NCBI RefSeq assembly: GCF_900105905.1 | Contig: NZ_FNSV01000005.1 | Span: forward strand, 868,001 to 932,000 | DNA length: 64,000 nucleotides | Reading direction: 5' to 3' | Origin: Rhodococcus koreensis | GTDB lineage: Bacteria > Actinomycetota > Actinomycetes > Mycobacteriales > Mycobacteriaceae | Shown here: positions 17,345 to 26,095 of the stretch, piece by piece | How the letters are laid out: every line of letters begins with the position of its first letter | How positions within the stretch are numbered: the stretch's first letter is position 1 | Made by a program: the position numbers and the translations under genes | Notes under the pieces: generated by a model | Told to the model about the DNA's origin: nothing | The model's database searches: none | Seen by the model: the letters and a program-made list of their open reading frames with translations, nothing else

Positions 17345-17766
17345 CACACCTGAGCGAGCAGGAACGGCAGACGCTCTGGCGCGTCGCCGACGTCCTCATC
17401 CCCGCCACGGCGACCCGGCCCGGCCTCCGCGACGCCGACCCCGACGGGATCTGGCTCGAGCGGGCCCTGACCGCACGCGCGGACCTGGTCGGTGCGCTGC
17501 AGACGGAGCTGACACAACTGGAGACGGTCCCCGACCTCGAACCGGCAGTCATCGACCTGCACGAGAGCGACCGGGCGCGGTTCGAGGTGCTGGCGACCGC
17601 GGTCAGTGGCGCCTACTACCTCGTGCCCGCGGTCCGAGAGCTGATCGGCTACCCCGGTCAGCACCGCAACCCGCCGCGCCTGGAGGACGCCGCCGAGGAA
17701 CTCTCCGACGAGGTCTTCGAGGCAGCGATGAACTACCCCGGCTCCTACCGACCGACACCTCGATAG
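17341..17766 (+). CDS. Gluconate 2-dehydrogenase subunit 3-like small subunit
   Basis: A 141-residue protein beginning LSEQERQTLWRVADVLIPA, typical of the small (gamma) subunit of gluconate/glucose dehydrogenases. In known systems this subunit carries a Tat leader and helps export and flavin loading of the GMC subunit; here there is no leader, so it probably acts as a cytoplasmic chaperone or structural partner. It overlaps the GMC stop by 4 bp, implying fixed stoichiometry. Confidence 0.82.
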   Translation: MTHLSEQERQTLWRVADVLIPATATRPGLRDADPDGIWLERALTARADLVGALQTELTQLETVPDLEPAVIDLHESDRARFEVLATAVSGAYYLVPAVRELIGYPGQHRNPPRLEDAAEELSDEVFEAAMNYPGSYRPTPR

Positions 17767-17809
17767 CCCCGTCACCCCAGACCTGCCTGAAAAGAAAAGG
17801 ACCTCACCC

Positions 17810-19291
17810 ATGACCCTCTCCACGATCGGATCCGATCAGCGTTCGGTGCTGCGCACGCTCGCCGGACGAGTGACCGGCAACTTCATCGACGGTCGCTGGA
17901 CCCCGTCGAGCTCGCCCGACACCATCACGGTGCTCGACCCGTCCACCGGCCGCGAAATCGGCACGGTCCCGGCCTCGTCCGCTGCCGACATCGACGCTGC
18001 GGTGGCCGCCGCCCGCACCGCGCAGCCCGGGTGGGCGGCCCTCACCCCCGCGGCCCGCTCGAAGTTCCTGCTCGACATCGCCACCCTGACCGAGGAACTG
18101 CTCGAGGAAATCTCGATCATCGAGGCAGTCGATGCAGGCAAGCCGATCACCGCGGTCCGGGACGAGGAACTGCCCGGGGTGATCGACGCGATGCGGTTCT
18201 TCGCAGGCGCCGCCCGCACCCTGCCGGCCCCCTCCAGTGGTGACTACCTCGAGGGTGTCTCCTCGATCATGCGCCGCGAACCGGTCGGCGTCGCCGCCGG
18301 CATCACACCGTGGAACTACCCGCTGCTGCAGGCGGTCGCCAAGGTGTTCCCGGCCCTCGCCACCGGCAACACGTACGTCCTCAAGCCCGCCGAGACCACT
18401 CCGTACTCGACCGCGTGGCTCGCCGAGATCGTCGCCCGCGTTCTCCCGGACGGGGTGTTCAACGTGGTCTTCGGCACCGGCGCCGTCGCCGGTGACGCCC
18501 TCGCCCGGCACCCGAAGGTCGACGTGGTCTCGTTCACCGGTTCCATCGAGACGGGCCGCAAGGTCGGAATCGCGGCCGCCGACGGCGTCAAGAAGGCCAT
18601 CATGGAGCTCGGCGGCAACTCCCCGGTCATCGTGTTCGGCGACGCCGACCTCGAATCCGCGCTCGACGCGATCGCGATCGGCGGGCTGTACAACACCGGC
18701 CAGGAGTGCATGTCCGCAAGCCGGGTCATCGTGCACGCGTCCCTGCTGGATGCATTCGTCGACGGACTGAAGGCGCGGTGCAGCCGCGAAAAGCTCGGCG
18801 ACGTCCTCGACCCCACCACCACCATCGGGCCCCTGAACTCCGCCCAGCAGCGCGACCGGGTACTCGCCAAGATCGAGGCCCGCACCTCCGGCGCCCGCGT
18901 GGTCGCGGGCGGCGAGAACTGCGAGGGTGACGGGTTCTTCTTCCCCCCGACGATCGTCGTCGGAGTCGCCGATGACGAAGAACTGGTCCAGGAGGAAATC
19001 TTCGGCCCGGTGTTCACCGTGCAGACCTTCGAGACCGAAGAGCAGGCGATCGCGCTGGCCAACGGCACCCGGTACGGACTGGCGTCGTCGGTGTTCACCA
19101 GCAACGTCGGCACCGCCACCCGCGTCCAGAACGCCCTGAACTTCGGCACCGTGTGGGTCAACAACCACCTGGTCTTCGCCGCGGACCTGCCCGTCAGCGG
19201 ATTCGGGGCCTCGGGCATCGGCACCGAGAACGCCGAGGCCGGACTGCTCGAGTACACCCGCCTCAAGCACGTCATGGTGGACAACCGCTGA
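17810..19291 (+). CDS. Aldehyde dehydrogenase (betaine-aldehyde type) I
   Basis: A 493-residue NAD-dependent aldehyde dehydrogenase with catalytic Cys in [10 protein letters not shown] and general base Glu in MELGGNS. AAAAGGA lies before the ATG. It is 43 bp after the small subunit and in the same operon. Expected to oxidise the carbonyl product of the GMC step or a semialdehyde later in the pathway. Confidence 0.92.
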   Translation: MTLSTIGSDQRSVLRTLAGRVTGNFIDGRWTPSSSPDTITVLDPSTGREIGTVPASSAADIDAAVAAARTAQPGWAALTPAARSKFLLDIATLTEELLEEISIIEAVDAGKPITAVRDEELPGVIDAMRFFAGAARTLPAPSSGDYLEGVSSIMRREPVGVAAGITPWNYPLLQAVAKVFPALATGNTYVLKPAETTPYSTAWLAEIVARVLPDGVFNVVFGTGAVAGDALARHPKVDVVSFTGSIETGRKVGIAAADGVKKAIMELGGNSPVIVFGDADLESALDAIAIGGLYNTGQECMSASRVIVHASLLDAFVDGLKARCSREKLGDVLDPTTTIGPLNSAQQRDRVLAKIEARTSGARVVAGGENCEGDGFFFPPTIVVGVADDEELVQEEIFGPVFTVQTFETEEQAIALANGTRYGLASSVFTSNVGTATRVQNALNFGTVWVNNHLVFAADLPVSGFGASGIGTENAEAGLLEYTRLKHVMVDNR

Positions 19292-19350
19292 CCGGCCCAC
19301 CGCGACCCCGACCCCACCCCTCCCCTGTCCGGAAGAACGAAGGAATCACT

Positions 19351-20847
19351 GTGGCGCAACATATCTGGGACCGCCCCGCGCAGTACATCGGTGGCCGCTA
19401 CCGTGACGGCAAGTCCGCCGACACGTTCGACGTACTCGACCCGTCCACCGGTCGGACCGTCGTCACCGGCCCCCTCGCGTCGACCGAGGACGTCGACGAC
19501 GCCGTCACCGCCGCCGCCGGCGCCCTACCGGACTGGGCCGGCGCCACCCCGGCCCACCGCTCCGAGGTGATGACCCGGTGGGCCCGCGAACTCGAGACGA
19601 TCGCCGATCAGCTCGCGACCGTCGAGTCGGCGCAGGCCGGTAAACCGATCAAGCTGACCACCGAGTTCGACGTGCCGGGCAGCATCGACAACGTCACCTT
19701 CTTCGCCGGCGCGGCACGCAACCTCGAGGGCAAAGCCTCGGGCGAGTACTCGGGCGATCACACCTCGAGCATCCGCCGCGAACCGATCGGCGTCGTCGGA
19801 TCGATCGCCCCGTGGAACTACCCGCTGCAGATGGCCGCGTGGAAGATCCTGCCCGCGGTGGCCGCCGGAAACACCATCGTCCTCAAACCCGCCGAGATCA
19901 CCCCGCTGACCTCGTTGCTGTTCGCCGAGGCCGCCACCCGCGCCGGGATTCCGGACGGCGTGATCAACGTGATCACCGGCAAGGGCACCACCGCCGGCAG
20001 CGCCCTGGTGACCCACCGCAATGTCAGCATGGTCTCGTTCACCGGCTCCACCCCGGTCGGACACAGCATCGCCGCCGCCGCGGCCGGCAAGCGACTGCAC
20101 CTGGAACTGGGCGGCAAGGCCCCGTTCGTCGTCTTCGACGACGCCGACCTCGAGGCCGCCATTCAGGGGGCGGTGGCCGCGTCGCTGATCAACACCGGCC
20201 AGGACTGCACCGCCGCGACCCGCGCGTACGTGCAGCGTCCGCTGTTCGACCGGTTCGTCGACGGTGTCGCTGCCGTGATGGACACCGTCCGGCTGGGGCC
20301 GACCTCCGATCCGGCCACCGATCAGGGGCCGCTGGTCTCGCGCCGCCAGCAGGAGCACGTCGCAGGGTTTGTCGACCGCGCCCGCGCCGGCGGTGCCACG
20401 ATCGTACGGGGCGGAACAATCCCGGGTGGCGACCTCGCCGACGGCTTCTACTACGAGCCCACCCTGGTCGTCGGCGCCGCGCAGGACAGCGAGATCGTGC
20501 AGCAGGAGATCTTCGGCCCGGTCCTGGTCGTGCTCCCCTTCGATCACGACGACGAGGGCATCGCGCTGGCCAACGACACCCCGTTCGGTCTGGCCGCGTC
20601 GGCGTGGACCCGGGACCTGTACCGGGCGCAACGCGCCACCCGCGATATCGCCGCCGGGTGCGTGTGGGTCAACGACCACATCCCGATCATCAGCGAGATG
20701 CCGCACGGCGGATACAAGCAGTCCGGCTACGGCAAGGACATGTCGACCTACTCGCTCGACGAGTACACCAACATCAAGCATGTGATGTCGGATATCACCG
20801 GCGTCGCCCGCAAGGACTGGCACCGGACGATCTTCGGTGACCGGTAA
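19351..20847 (+). CDS. Aldehyde dehydrogenase (aminoaldehyde type) II
   Basis: A 498-residue aldehyde dehydrogenase started by GTG 19351 after GAAGGA. The catalytic Cys is in NTGQDCTAATR and Glu in LELGGKAP; the ending HGGYKQSGYGKDM, DEYTNIKHV resembles aminobutyraldehyde dehydrogenases. It shares the operon with a distant paralogue, so the pathway may have two aldehyde steps or a substrate split. One of them could be an alpha-ketoglutarate semialdehyde dehydrogenase. Confidence 0.92.
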   Translation: MAQHIWDRPAQYIGGRYRDGKSADTFDVLDPSTGRTVVTGPLASTEDVDDAVTAAAGALPDWAGATPAHRSEVMTRWARELETIADQLATVESAQAGKPIKLTTEFDVPGSIDNVTFFAGAARNLEGKASGEYSGDHTSSIRREPIGVVGSIAPWNYPLQMAAWKILPAVAAGNTIVLKPAEITPLTSLLFAEAATRAGIPDGVINVITGKGTTAGSALVTHRNVSMVSFTGSTPVGHSIAAAAAGKRLHLELGGKAPFVVFDDADLEAAIQGAVAASLINTGQDCTAATRAYVQRPLFDRFVDGVAAVMDTVRLGPTSDPATDQGPLVSRRQQEHVAGFVDRARAGGATIVRGGTIPGGDLADGFYYEPTLVVGAAQDSEIVQQEIFGPVLVVLPFDHDDEGIALANDTPFGLAASAWTRDLYRAQRATRDIAAGCVWVNDHIPIISEMPHGGYKQSGYGKDMSTYSLDEYTNIKHVMSDITGVARKDWHRTIFGDR

Positions 20848-20919
20848 GTCCGTCTGCCCACCGGACACCGAAAGACAACATCAGCGCGCGTCGGTAGCGC
20901 CGAAAGAAGAGAGCGAACA

Positions 20920-21966
20920 ATGCGATTCAGCCGCGTACTCAATGTGGTCAACTGCCACGCGGAAGGCGAGGTCGGCAACGTCGTCGTCGGGGGCATCGGC
21001 GACGTTCCCGGCCAGACGATGTTCGACAAGCGCGTCTACCTCGAGGAGAACCTCGATCAGATCCGCCAGCTGATCCTGTTCGAGCCCCGCGGTGCGGCGG
21101 TGCAGAACGCCAACATCATCCTGCCGTCCAACCACCCCGACGCCCCCCTCGGCTACGTCATCCTCGAGTCGACGGAGTACCCGGCGATGTCCGGGTCGAA
21201 CACCATGTGCGTGGCAACCGTGCTGCTCGAGACGGGGATGCTGCCGATGACCGAGCCGGTCACCGAGGTGGTCCTCGAGTCCCCGGCCGGCCTGATCAAG
21301 GTGCAGTGCGAATGTAAGGACGGCAAGGTCGAAAACGTTCGGCTCACCAACCAGCCGGCCTTCGTCTACCACACCCAGGTGCCCCTCGAAGTCCCCGATC
21401 TGGGCAAGCTCACCGTCGACATCGCCTACGGCGGAATGACTTACGTCGTCGTCGACGCCGCCGAAGCAGGTTTCGACCTGGTGCCCTCCGAGGCCCGCGC
21501 CCTGTGCGAACTCGGCCAGCGCATCAAGAAGGCCGGCGCCGAACAGTACGAGGTCAAGCACCCCGAAAACCCGGAGATCCCCGGCATCACCCAGACGGTC
21601 TTCACCGGGCAGCTGTCCCGACAGACCGACGAGAGCGGCGAGTATCTGACGTCGAAGAACGCCGTCGTCGTCTCCCCCGGCCGGATCGACCGGTCCCCGT
21701 GCGGCACCGGCACCTCGGCACGAGTGGCGGTCCTGCACGCCCGCGGCGACCTCGCCGTCGGCGAGCGGTTCGTCCACGAATCGCTGATCGGCACCAAGTT
21801 CGACTCCCGCGTGGAGTCCGTGACCACCATCGGCGGGTACGACGCGGTCATCCCCAGCGTCGCCGGACGGGCCTGGATCACCGGCACCACCCAGCTCGGA
21901 CTCGACCCCAGCGATCCCTTCCCGAACGGATACACCCTGGGCGACACCTGGCTCACTGCGCTCTGA
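20920..21966 (+). CDS. Proline racemase-superfamily enzyme with Ser/Cys active-site pair
   Basis: A 348-residue member of the proline racemase / hydroxyproline epimerase / 3-hydroxyproline dehydratase superfamily. The second acid-base residue is Cys261 in DRSPCGTG. The first position, normally Cys in MCGH, is Ser91 in AMSGSNTMC. Ser/Cys variants are known in the superfamily and differ from classical racemases, so epimerisation or dehydration of a hydroxyproline-like compound is more likely than proline racemisation. It follows the second aldehyde dehydrogenase by 72 bp. A strong terminator follows. Confidence 0.9.
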   Translation: MRFSRVLNVVNCHAEGEVGNVVVGGIGDVPGQTMFDKRVYLEENLDQIRQLILFEPRGAAVQNANIILPSNHPDAPLGYVILESTEYPAMSGSNTMCVATVLLETGMLPMTEPVTEVVLESPAGLIKVQCECKDGKVENVRLTNQPAFVYHTQVPLEVPDLGKLTVDIAYGGMTYVVVDAAEAGFDLVPSEARALCELGQRIKKAGAEQYEVKHPENPEIPGITQTVFTGQLSRQTDESGEYLTSKNAVVVSPGRIDRSPCGTGTSARVAVLHARGDLAVGERFVHESLIGTKFDSRVESVTTIGGYDAVIPSVAGRAWITGTTQLGLDPSDPFPNGYTLGDTWLTAL

Positions 21967-21989
21967 ACAAACGAACACAGAACACCGAA

Positions 21990-22029
21990 CGAGACTGCAC
22001 GCCCCCACATTTGGGAGCGTGCAGTCTCG
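21990..22029 (+). terminator. Terminator of the GMC-ALDH-racemase operon
   Basis: CGAGACTGCACGC (21990-22002) and GCGTGCAGTCTCG (22017-22029) form a perfect 13-bp stem with a 14-nt loop, 24 bp after the stop. Confidence 0.85.
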
Positions 22030-22075
22030 CTCTCTCGCAGCCCCACCCCTGTCACACAATGTTTACCGCAACGTA

Positions 22076-22110
22076 TTGCCAAAAATGGCCAGTTGAATTA
22101 ACCTTAATGG
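22076..22110 (+). promoter_or_regulatory. GntR operator/promoter unit of the permease
   Basis: TTGCCAAAAATGGCCA (22076-22091) is identical to the 15560 site. TAATGG follows after 13 nt (22105-22110). The permease start is 98 bp further on. Confidence 0.74.
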
Positions 22111-22207
22111 CACAGTGACATGCATCACTGAGAGGTCGAGTTGAAGTCGATCCGCACACTGCGTCGATCTTCGATTCACTCGGTCGGTCCCCATCCCCGG
22201 AGGAAAC

Positions 22208-23743
22208 ATGCTAGAGACGCGCGATACGGGTAACAGCCGCGAAGTCGCCCCCCATGGAGATGACGAGCATCTCCGCGCCCTCGGTTACGAACCGAAGTTC
22301 GAGCGCAAGATGAACCTGTGGGCGAACTTCGCCCTCGGCTTCATCTACCTGTCCCCGATGGTCGGCGTGGTCTCGATCTTCGCGCTGGGAATCTCCACTG
22401 CCGGACCGCCGGCGGTGTTCTGGATCTTCATCGTCGGCTTCGGACAGCTGCTGGTCGCACTGGTCTTCGGTGAGGTCGTCTCCCAGTTCCCGCTCGCGGG
22501 CGGCCTGTATCAATGGGCGCGCCGGCTCTGGAACGGCCAGTACGCCTGGCTGATGTCGTGGGTCTACATCTGCGCCATCACCATCGGCATCACCACCACC
22601 GCCATGTTCAGCTCCGACTTCATCGCAAGTTTGCTATTCGGCACCGCGGACGAGCCGTCGGTCTCGGCCACGGGACTGCAGAAACTGATCATCACCCTGT
22701 CGGTGCTGACCGTCTGCCTGCTGTTCAACCTGACCGGCACCAAGACCCTCGCCCGGATCTCCGTCGTCGGCCTGACCGCCGAACTCATCGGCGTCGTCGC
22801 GATCGGCCTGTACCTGCTCATCTTCCAGCGCAAGCAGCCCTTCTCGGTCTTCTTCGACACCATGGGCGCCGGTGGCGGGCAGAGCTACATCTACGCCTTC
22901 ATCGGGGCATCACTGGTGGGCCTGTACATGTTCTACGGCTTCGAGGCCTGCGGCGAGGTCGCCGAGGAGACCCCCAACCCGGCCCGCGCCATACCCCGCG
23001 CGATGGCGTTGACGGTTCTCGTCGGCGGCGGTGCCGCCCTGCTCGCCTTCTCCGGATTCGTCCTCGCCTGCCCGGATCTGGCAGCCGTCGTGGCCGGGGA
23101 GGACGCCAACCCCATCCCGACGATCCTGCAGGGCAGCCTCGGCACGGTCGGTTCCAAGGCGTTCCTCGTCATCGCACTGACCTCCTTCCTCGCCGGTGTC
23201 ATGGGCCAGCAGACTGCCGTCAGCCGCCTGGTGTACTCATTCGCCCGCGACGACATGTTCCCCGGCAGCCACTTCTTCGCCCGCACTTCGTCGAGCCACA
23301 TCCCGGTCAACGCCCTGCTGGGCATCAACGTTGCACCGGTGCTGCTCACCGTCTTCGTGTACTTCTTCCCCGACTCCCTGTTCCGGATCGCCGCATTCCA
23401 GGTCATCGCCGCCTACTTCGCCTTCCAGATGGTGGTCCTCGCCGCGCTGCGGATGCGATTCAAGGGCTGGAAGCCCGGCGGTCCGTGGACCCTCGGCAAA
23501 CTCGGCGTCGCCGTCAACATCGCCGCCCTGGTCTACGGCATCATCGCCATGATCATCCTGGCCCGGCCCAGCGGCGACGAGAGCCTCCCGTTCGTCGACC
23601 GCTGGATCGCGCTGATCGGGTTCTCCATCATCACCGTCGCCGGGTTCCTCTACCTGGTGATCGCAAAGCCGGGCGCAGACTCCACCGCACCCGAAGGTGA
23701 TGCCATCGAGGTCGCCGAACGGCTCCGCGCCGGCCGCGCGTGA
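22208..23743 (+). CDS. APC-family amino acid/amine permease
   Basis: A 511-residue membrane protein with about twelve hydrophobic segments, starting with NLWANFALGFIYLSPMVGVV, the usual APC first helix. GFEACGEVAEETPNPARAIPRA is the conserved loop of the APC amino acid/choline/GABA group. GGAGG precedes the ATG. With its own copy of the island operator it is the probable importer of the pathway substrate (an amino or imino acid, or an amine). Confidence 0.92.
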   Translation: MLETRDTGNSREVAPHGDDEHLRALGYEPKFERKMNLWANFALGFIYLSPMVGVVSIFALGISTAGPPAVFWIFIVGFGQLLVALVFGEVVSQFPLAGGLYQWARRLWNGQYAWLMSWVYICAITIGITTTAMFSSDFIASLLFGTADEPSVSATGLQKLIITLSVLTVCLLFNLTGTKTLARISVVGLTAELIGVVAIGLYLLIFQRKQPFSVFFDTMGAGGGQSYIYAFIGASLVGLYMFYGFEACGEVAEETPNPARAIPRAMALTVLVGGGAALLAFSGFVLACPDLAAVVAGEDANPIPTILQGSLGTVGSKAFLVIALTSFLAGVMGQQTAVSRLVYSFARDDMFPGSHFFARTSSSHIPVNALLGINVAPVLLTVFVYFFPDSLFRIAAFQVIAAYFAFQMVVLAALRMRFKGWKPGGPWTLGKLGVAVNIAALVYGIIAMIILARPSGDESLPFVDRWIALIGFSIITVAGFLYLVIAKPGADSTAPEGDAIEVAERLRAGRA

Positions 23744-23779
23744 GACCGGACCGCGACGGCCACTAATCCGAAATCCCGA

Positions 23780-23815
23780 CGGCGGGGGACGAAGTCACGA
23801 CTTCGTCCCCCGCCG
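23780..23815 (+). terminator. Terminator of the permease gene
   Basis: CGGCGGGGGACGAAGTC (23780-23796) pairs perfectly over 17 bp with its complement at 23799-23815, loop AC. It lies 36 bp after the stop. Confidence 0.82.
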
Positions 23816-24134
23816 TTCTGCCGTGCATCAGTGCACACCTCTTGACGCACATCCCGGGGGGAGCTGTCGCGAGGCCGCCGCGTCGAGCACCTGCGGCGCG
23901 GGCTCGCTCGACGCACATGGCGCACGACCGGTCCCGAGGCAATCGGTGGACGCACCTCGTCATCGACAGCCCCGCCCCGCGCCCGATGATGGAAAAACGC
24001 ACTCGGTTCCAGTCGGTATGGCAAGTGCGAGACCTGATCGCCGACAGCGTGATCCAGCTACGACGCGGCCCAGAAGGACGCCCTGCATCTGCCGGTCTCG
24101 GCGTGGCCGATGCGACCTCCCGAGTCGAAAAAAG
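23816..24134. other. Gap between permease and lyase terminators
   Basis: About 320 bp between two facing terminators. Short frames exist on both strands, but none has a family signature or a good ribosome site. Nothing supported. Confidence 0.4.
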
Positions 24135-24195
24135 CCCGCCCACAACGATGATCGCCGGCCCCGAGACGGGGCCGGCGATCATCGTTGTGGGCGGG
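24135..24195 (-). terminator. Very long perfect hairpin terminator of the dapA-like gene
   Basis: Arms 24135-24163 and 24167-24195 are perfect complements over 29 bp with a 3-nt loop (AGA). On the minus strand the stem is followed by CTTTTTTCG, a classical T-run, 16 bp after the lyase stop. Confidence 0.92.
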
Positions 24196-24210
24196 ACGGT
24201 GCGTCCCCGT

Positions 24211-25089
24211 TTACAGTGCCGCGAGGGCCTTTTCGAGCTCGCGGAGGCGCGGGCCGGCCAGGGCGGCACCGGGCGCCCGCTGCGGGCCGGCGGGGTGTCC
24301 GACCAGCTCCATCCCGGCCTTGACGGCCGCGGTGTATCCACCGCTGACGAGGGTGCTCATCACCGGGAACAGCTTGGCCCACAGCTTGCGAGCCAGCTCG
24401 AGGTCACTCGCCGCGATGGCGTCGTACACATCGACCAGCTGACGCGGCACCACGTTCGCCGCGCCGATGACCGAACCGGCGGCACCCTCGAGCAGGGCGG
24501 CGTAGAAGAGGGTGTCCCAGCCGACGAACACCGAGACCTTGTCACCGAACTCGTGGATGAGCTGCGCCGCGGCGGTGAAGTCACCGCTGGTGTCCTTGAC
24601 GTACTTGACGTTGGGAACCTCGTCGATCAGGTCACCGAGGATCTGCGGGGTCAGGTTCACGCCGGTCGCGGCCGGCAGGTTGTAGGCCATCACGGGGATC
24701 GACACCGATCCGGCGACGTCCTTGTAGTAGCTCTTGACCTCGTCGATGCTGAACGGCTCGTAGTACGGCGCCACCAGCATCAGCGCGGTCGCGCCCGCCT
24801 TCTCCGCGTGCTGGGACAGCGCGATCGCCTCGGCGGTGCTGGTAGCCCCGGTGTGCGGTACCACCGGCACCCGTCCTGCGGTCTGCTCGAGCACCACCTC
24901 CAGGGCGCATTCGCGTTCGCCGCGGCTCAGGGCGAAGAACTCACCCGTCGACCCCAGCGGAACGAGCCCGTGAATCCCGGATTCGATGGTGCGGTCGACC
25001 AACCGGCGCAGACCGGCCTCGTCGATCTGCTGATCCCGGGTGAAGGGAGTGGCGACCGCCGAGTAGACGCCCTTGAGAACTTTTGACAT
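24211..25089 (-). CDS. DapA-family (dihydrodipicolinate synthase-like) lyase
   Basis: A 292-residue Schiff-base aldolase/lyase. GSTGE (46-50) matches the GTTGE substrate loop, Tyr136 lies in MAYNLP and the Schiff-base Lys165 in KYVKDTSGD. The family includes pyrroline-4-hydroxy-2-carboxylate deaminase of hydroxyproline breakdown and 5-keto-4-deoxyglucarate dehydratase, both of which give alpha-ketoglutarate semialdehyde. Co-regulation with a racemase-family enzyme and aldehyde dehydrogenases favours such a role over lysine synthesis. ATG 25089 follows AGGAGG; the longer frame is rejected. Confidence 0.9.
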   Translation of the reverse strand: MSKVLKGVYSAVATPFTRDQQIDEAGLRRLVDRTIESGIHGLVPLGSTGEFFALSRGERECALEVVLEQTAGRVPVVPHTGATSTAEAIALSQHAEKAGATALMLVAPYYEPFSIDEVKSYYKDVAGSVSIPVMAYNLPAATGVNLTPQILGDLIDEVPNVKYVKDTSGDFTAAAQLIHEFGDKVSVFVGWDTLFYAALLEGAAGSVIGAANVVPRQLVDVYDAIAASDLELARKLWAKLFPVMSTLVSGGYTAAVKAGMELVGHPAGPQRAPGAALAGPRLRELEKALAAL

Positions 25090-25114
25090 GGATACCTCCT
25101 GGGGAGCAAGTGAC

Positions 25115-25150
25115 CCATTAATGGTAAGTGAAACTTGCCAAACACGGCAA
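25115..25150 (-). promoter_or_regulatory. GntR operator/promoter unit of the dapA-like gene
   Basis: TTGCCAAACACGGCAA (25135-25150) is the most symmetric copy of the island operator. On the minus strand TAATGG (25120-25115) follows after 14 nt, within the palindrome CCATTAATGG. Its orientation and spacing match the other three sites. Confidence 0.74.
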
Positions 25151-25386
25151 GCATGGGATGTAATCGGGGTAACGATGAAGCCGGGAAGTGTCGCCGACGG
25201 ACTGGCACGTCCCCAGGGCGCCACAGGGCCCCCGATCAATCCGGAGTTCGTAGATGAATGTGACCGCAGGTGGACCTTTCTCACCTTCCTGGGCGGTGCT
25301 GTGCCGAGACCTTCTTCGCGAGATGTGTTGCAGCATGCCGCTGCAGATGTCATCGCCGTTGGTGCTTCCCGAAGAGGATCGGATCC

Positions 25387-26082
25387 GTGACCTGCCTCGC
25401 GTCAGATGAGCTCACACAACCCTCGGTACTGCTGGTAGGCCTCGGATCGCCGACCCTGCTGAGCAAGCTCGGCACCCACGGTCTTCGCGTTTCCACCACC
25501 GACCAAGGCGACCTGACACCGAGCAGGCTCAACGCACTGCGCCCCGATTTGATCGCCTATTTCCAACGCGAAGGGGCAAAGATCGCGTCCACGGTTCAAC
25601 GGCAGCGACTCGACGGAGTCGGTGCGGGAATTTGTGTCATCAGCAGCACGGCGTCGAGCGCCGACCGCATCGCCATCCTCGATGCCGGCGCTGACGACCA
25701 CGTGGTGATGCCCTGCACCGTGCCCGAACTCGCAGCACGGTTCCGCGCCGTCCTTCGTCGTGCGCGCTGGACACCGATCGAGGACCTCGTCTTCCCCGCG
25801 ATGACCATTAGCCTGACCGGGAGAACGGTGTACTCCCACGGCCAATGGGTCGAGGTGAGCCGACAGGAATTCGATGTCCTGGTCGTCCTCGCCAAGGAGG
25901 CCGGGCGCGTCGTTTCCCGCGAAGATCTCCTCCGCACCGTCTGGGCGGTGCCGGTGTCGATGGCAGCACGGTCGAACGTGCTGAACGTGTGTCTCAGTTC
26001 GCTACGCGGCAAACTCGAGGCCACCGGAGCCGGACGACTGATCCACACCGTCCGGGGGATCGGTTACGTCTTTCGGGCGTGA
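25387..26082 (+). CDS. OmpR-type response regulator with degenerate receiver
   Basis: About 231 residues from GTG 25387. The C-terminal winged helix is intact (VSRQEFDVLVVLAKEAGRVVSREDLLRTVW, ending IHTVRGIGYVFRA). The receiver is odd: where the phospho-acceptor Asp is expected the sequence is PDLIAYFQREG, and the conserved Lys-Pro is Met-Pro (DDHVVMPC). Phosphorylation is therefore doubtful. No histidine kinase gene is adjacent. It probably acts as a phosphorylation-independent DNA binder; target unknown. Confidence 0.85.
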   Translation: MTCLASDELTQPSVLLVGLGSPTLLSKLGTHGLRVSTTDQGDLTPSRLNALRPDLIAYFQREGAKIASTVQRQRLDGVGAGICVISSTASSADRIAILDAGADDHVVMPCTVPELAARFRAVLRRARWTPIEDLVFPAMTISLTGRTVYSHGQWVEVSRQEFDVLVVLAKEAGRVVSREDLLRTVWAVPVSMAARSNVLNVCLSSLRGKLEATGAGRLIHTVRGIGYVFRA

Positions 26083-26095
26083 GACGGAGCCATCG

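Noticed and set aside
17804..20868. Long minus-strand open frames opposite the two aldehyde dehydrogenases
   Set aside because: Shadows of strong family matches on the plus strand; Gly/Asp/Arg-rich composition without any domain.
24211..25353. Longer start for the dapA-like protein
   Set aside because: The 88 extra residues have no family match, span the operator and lack a ribosome site; ATG 25089 has AGGAGG.
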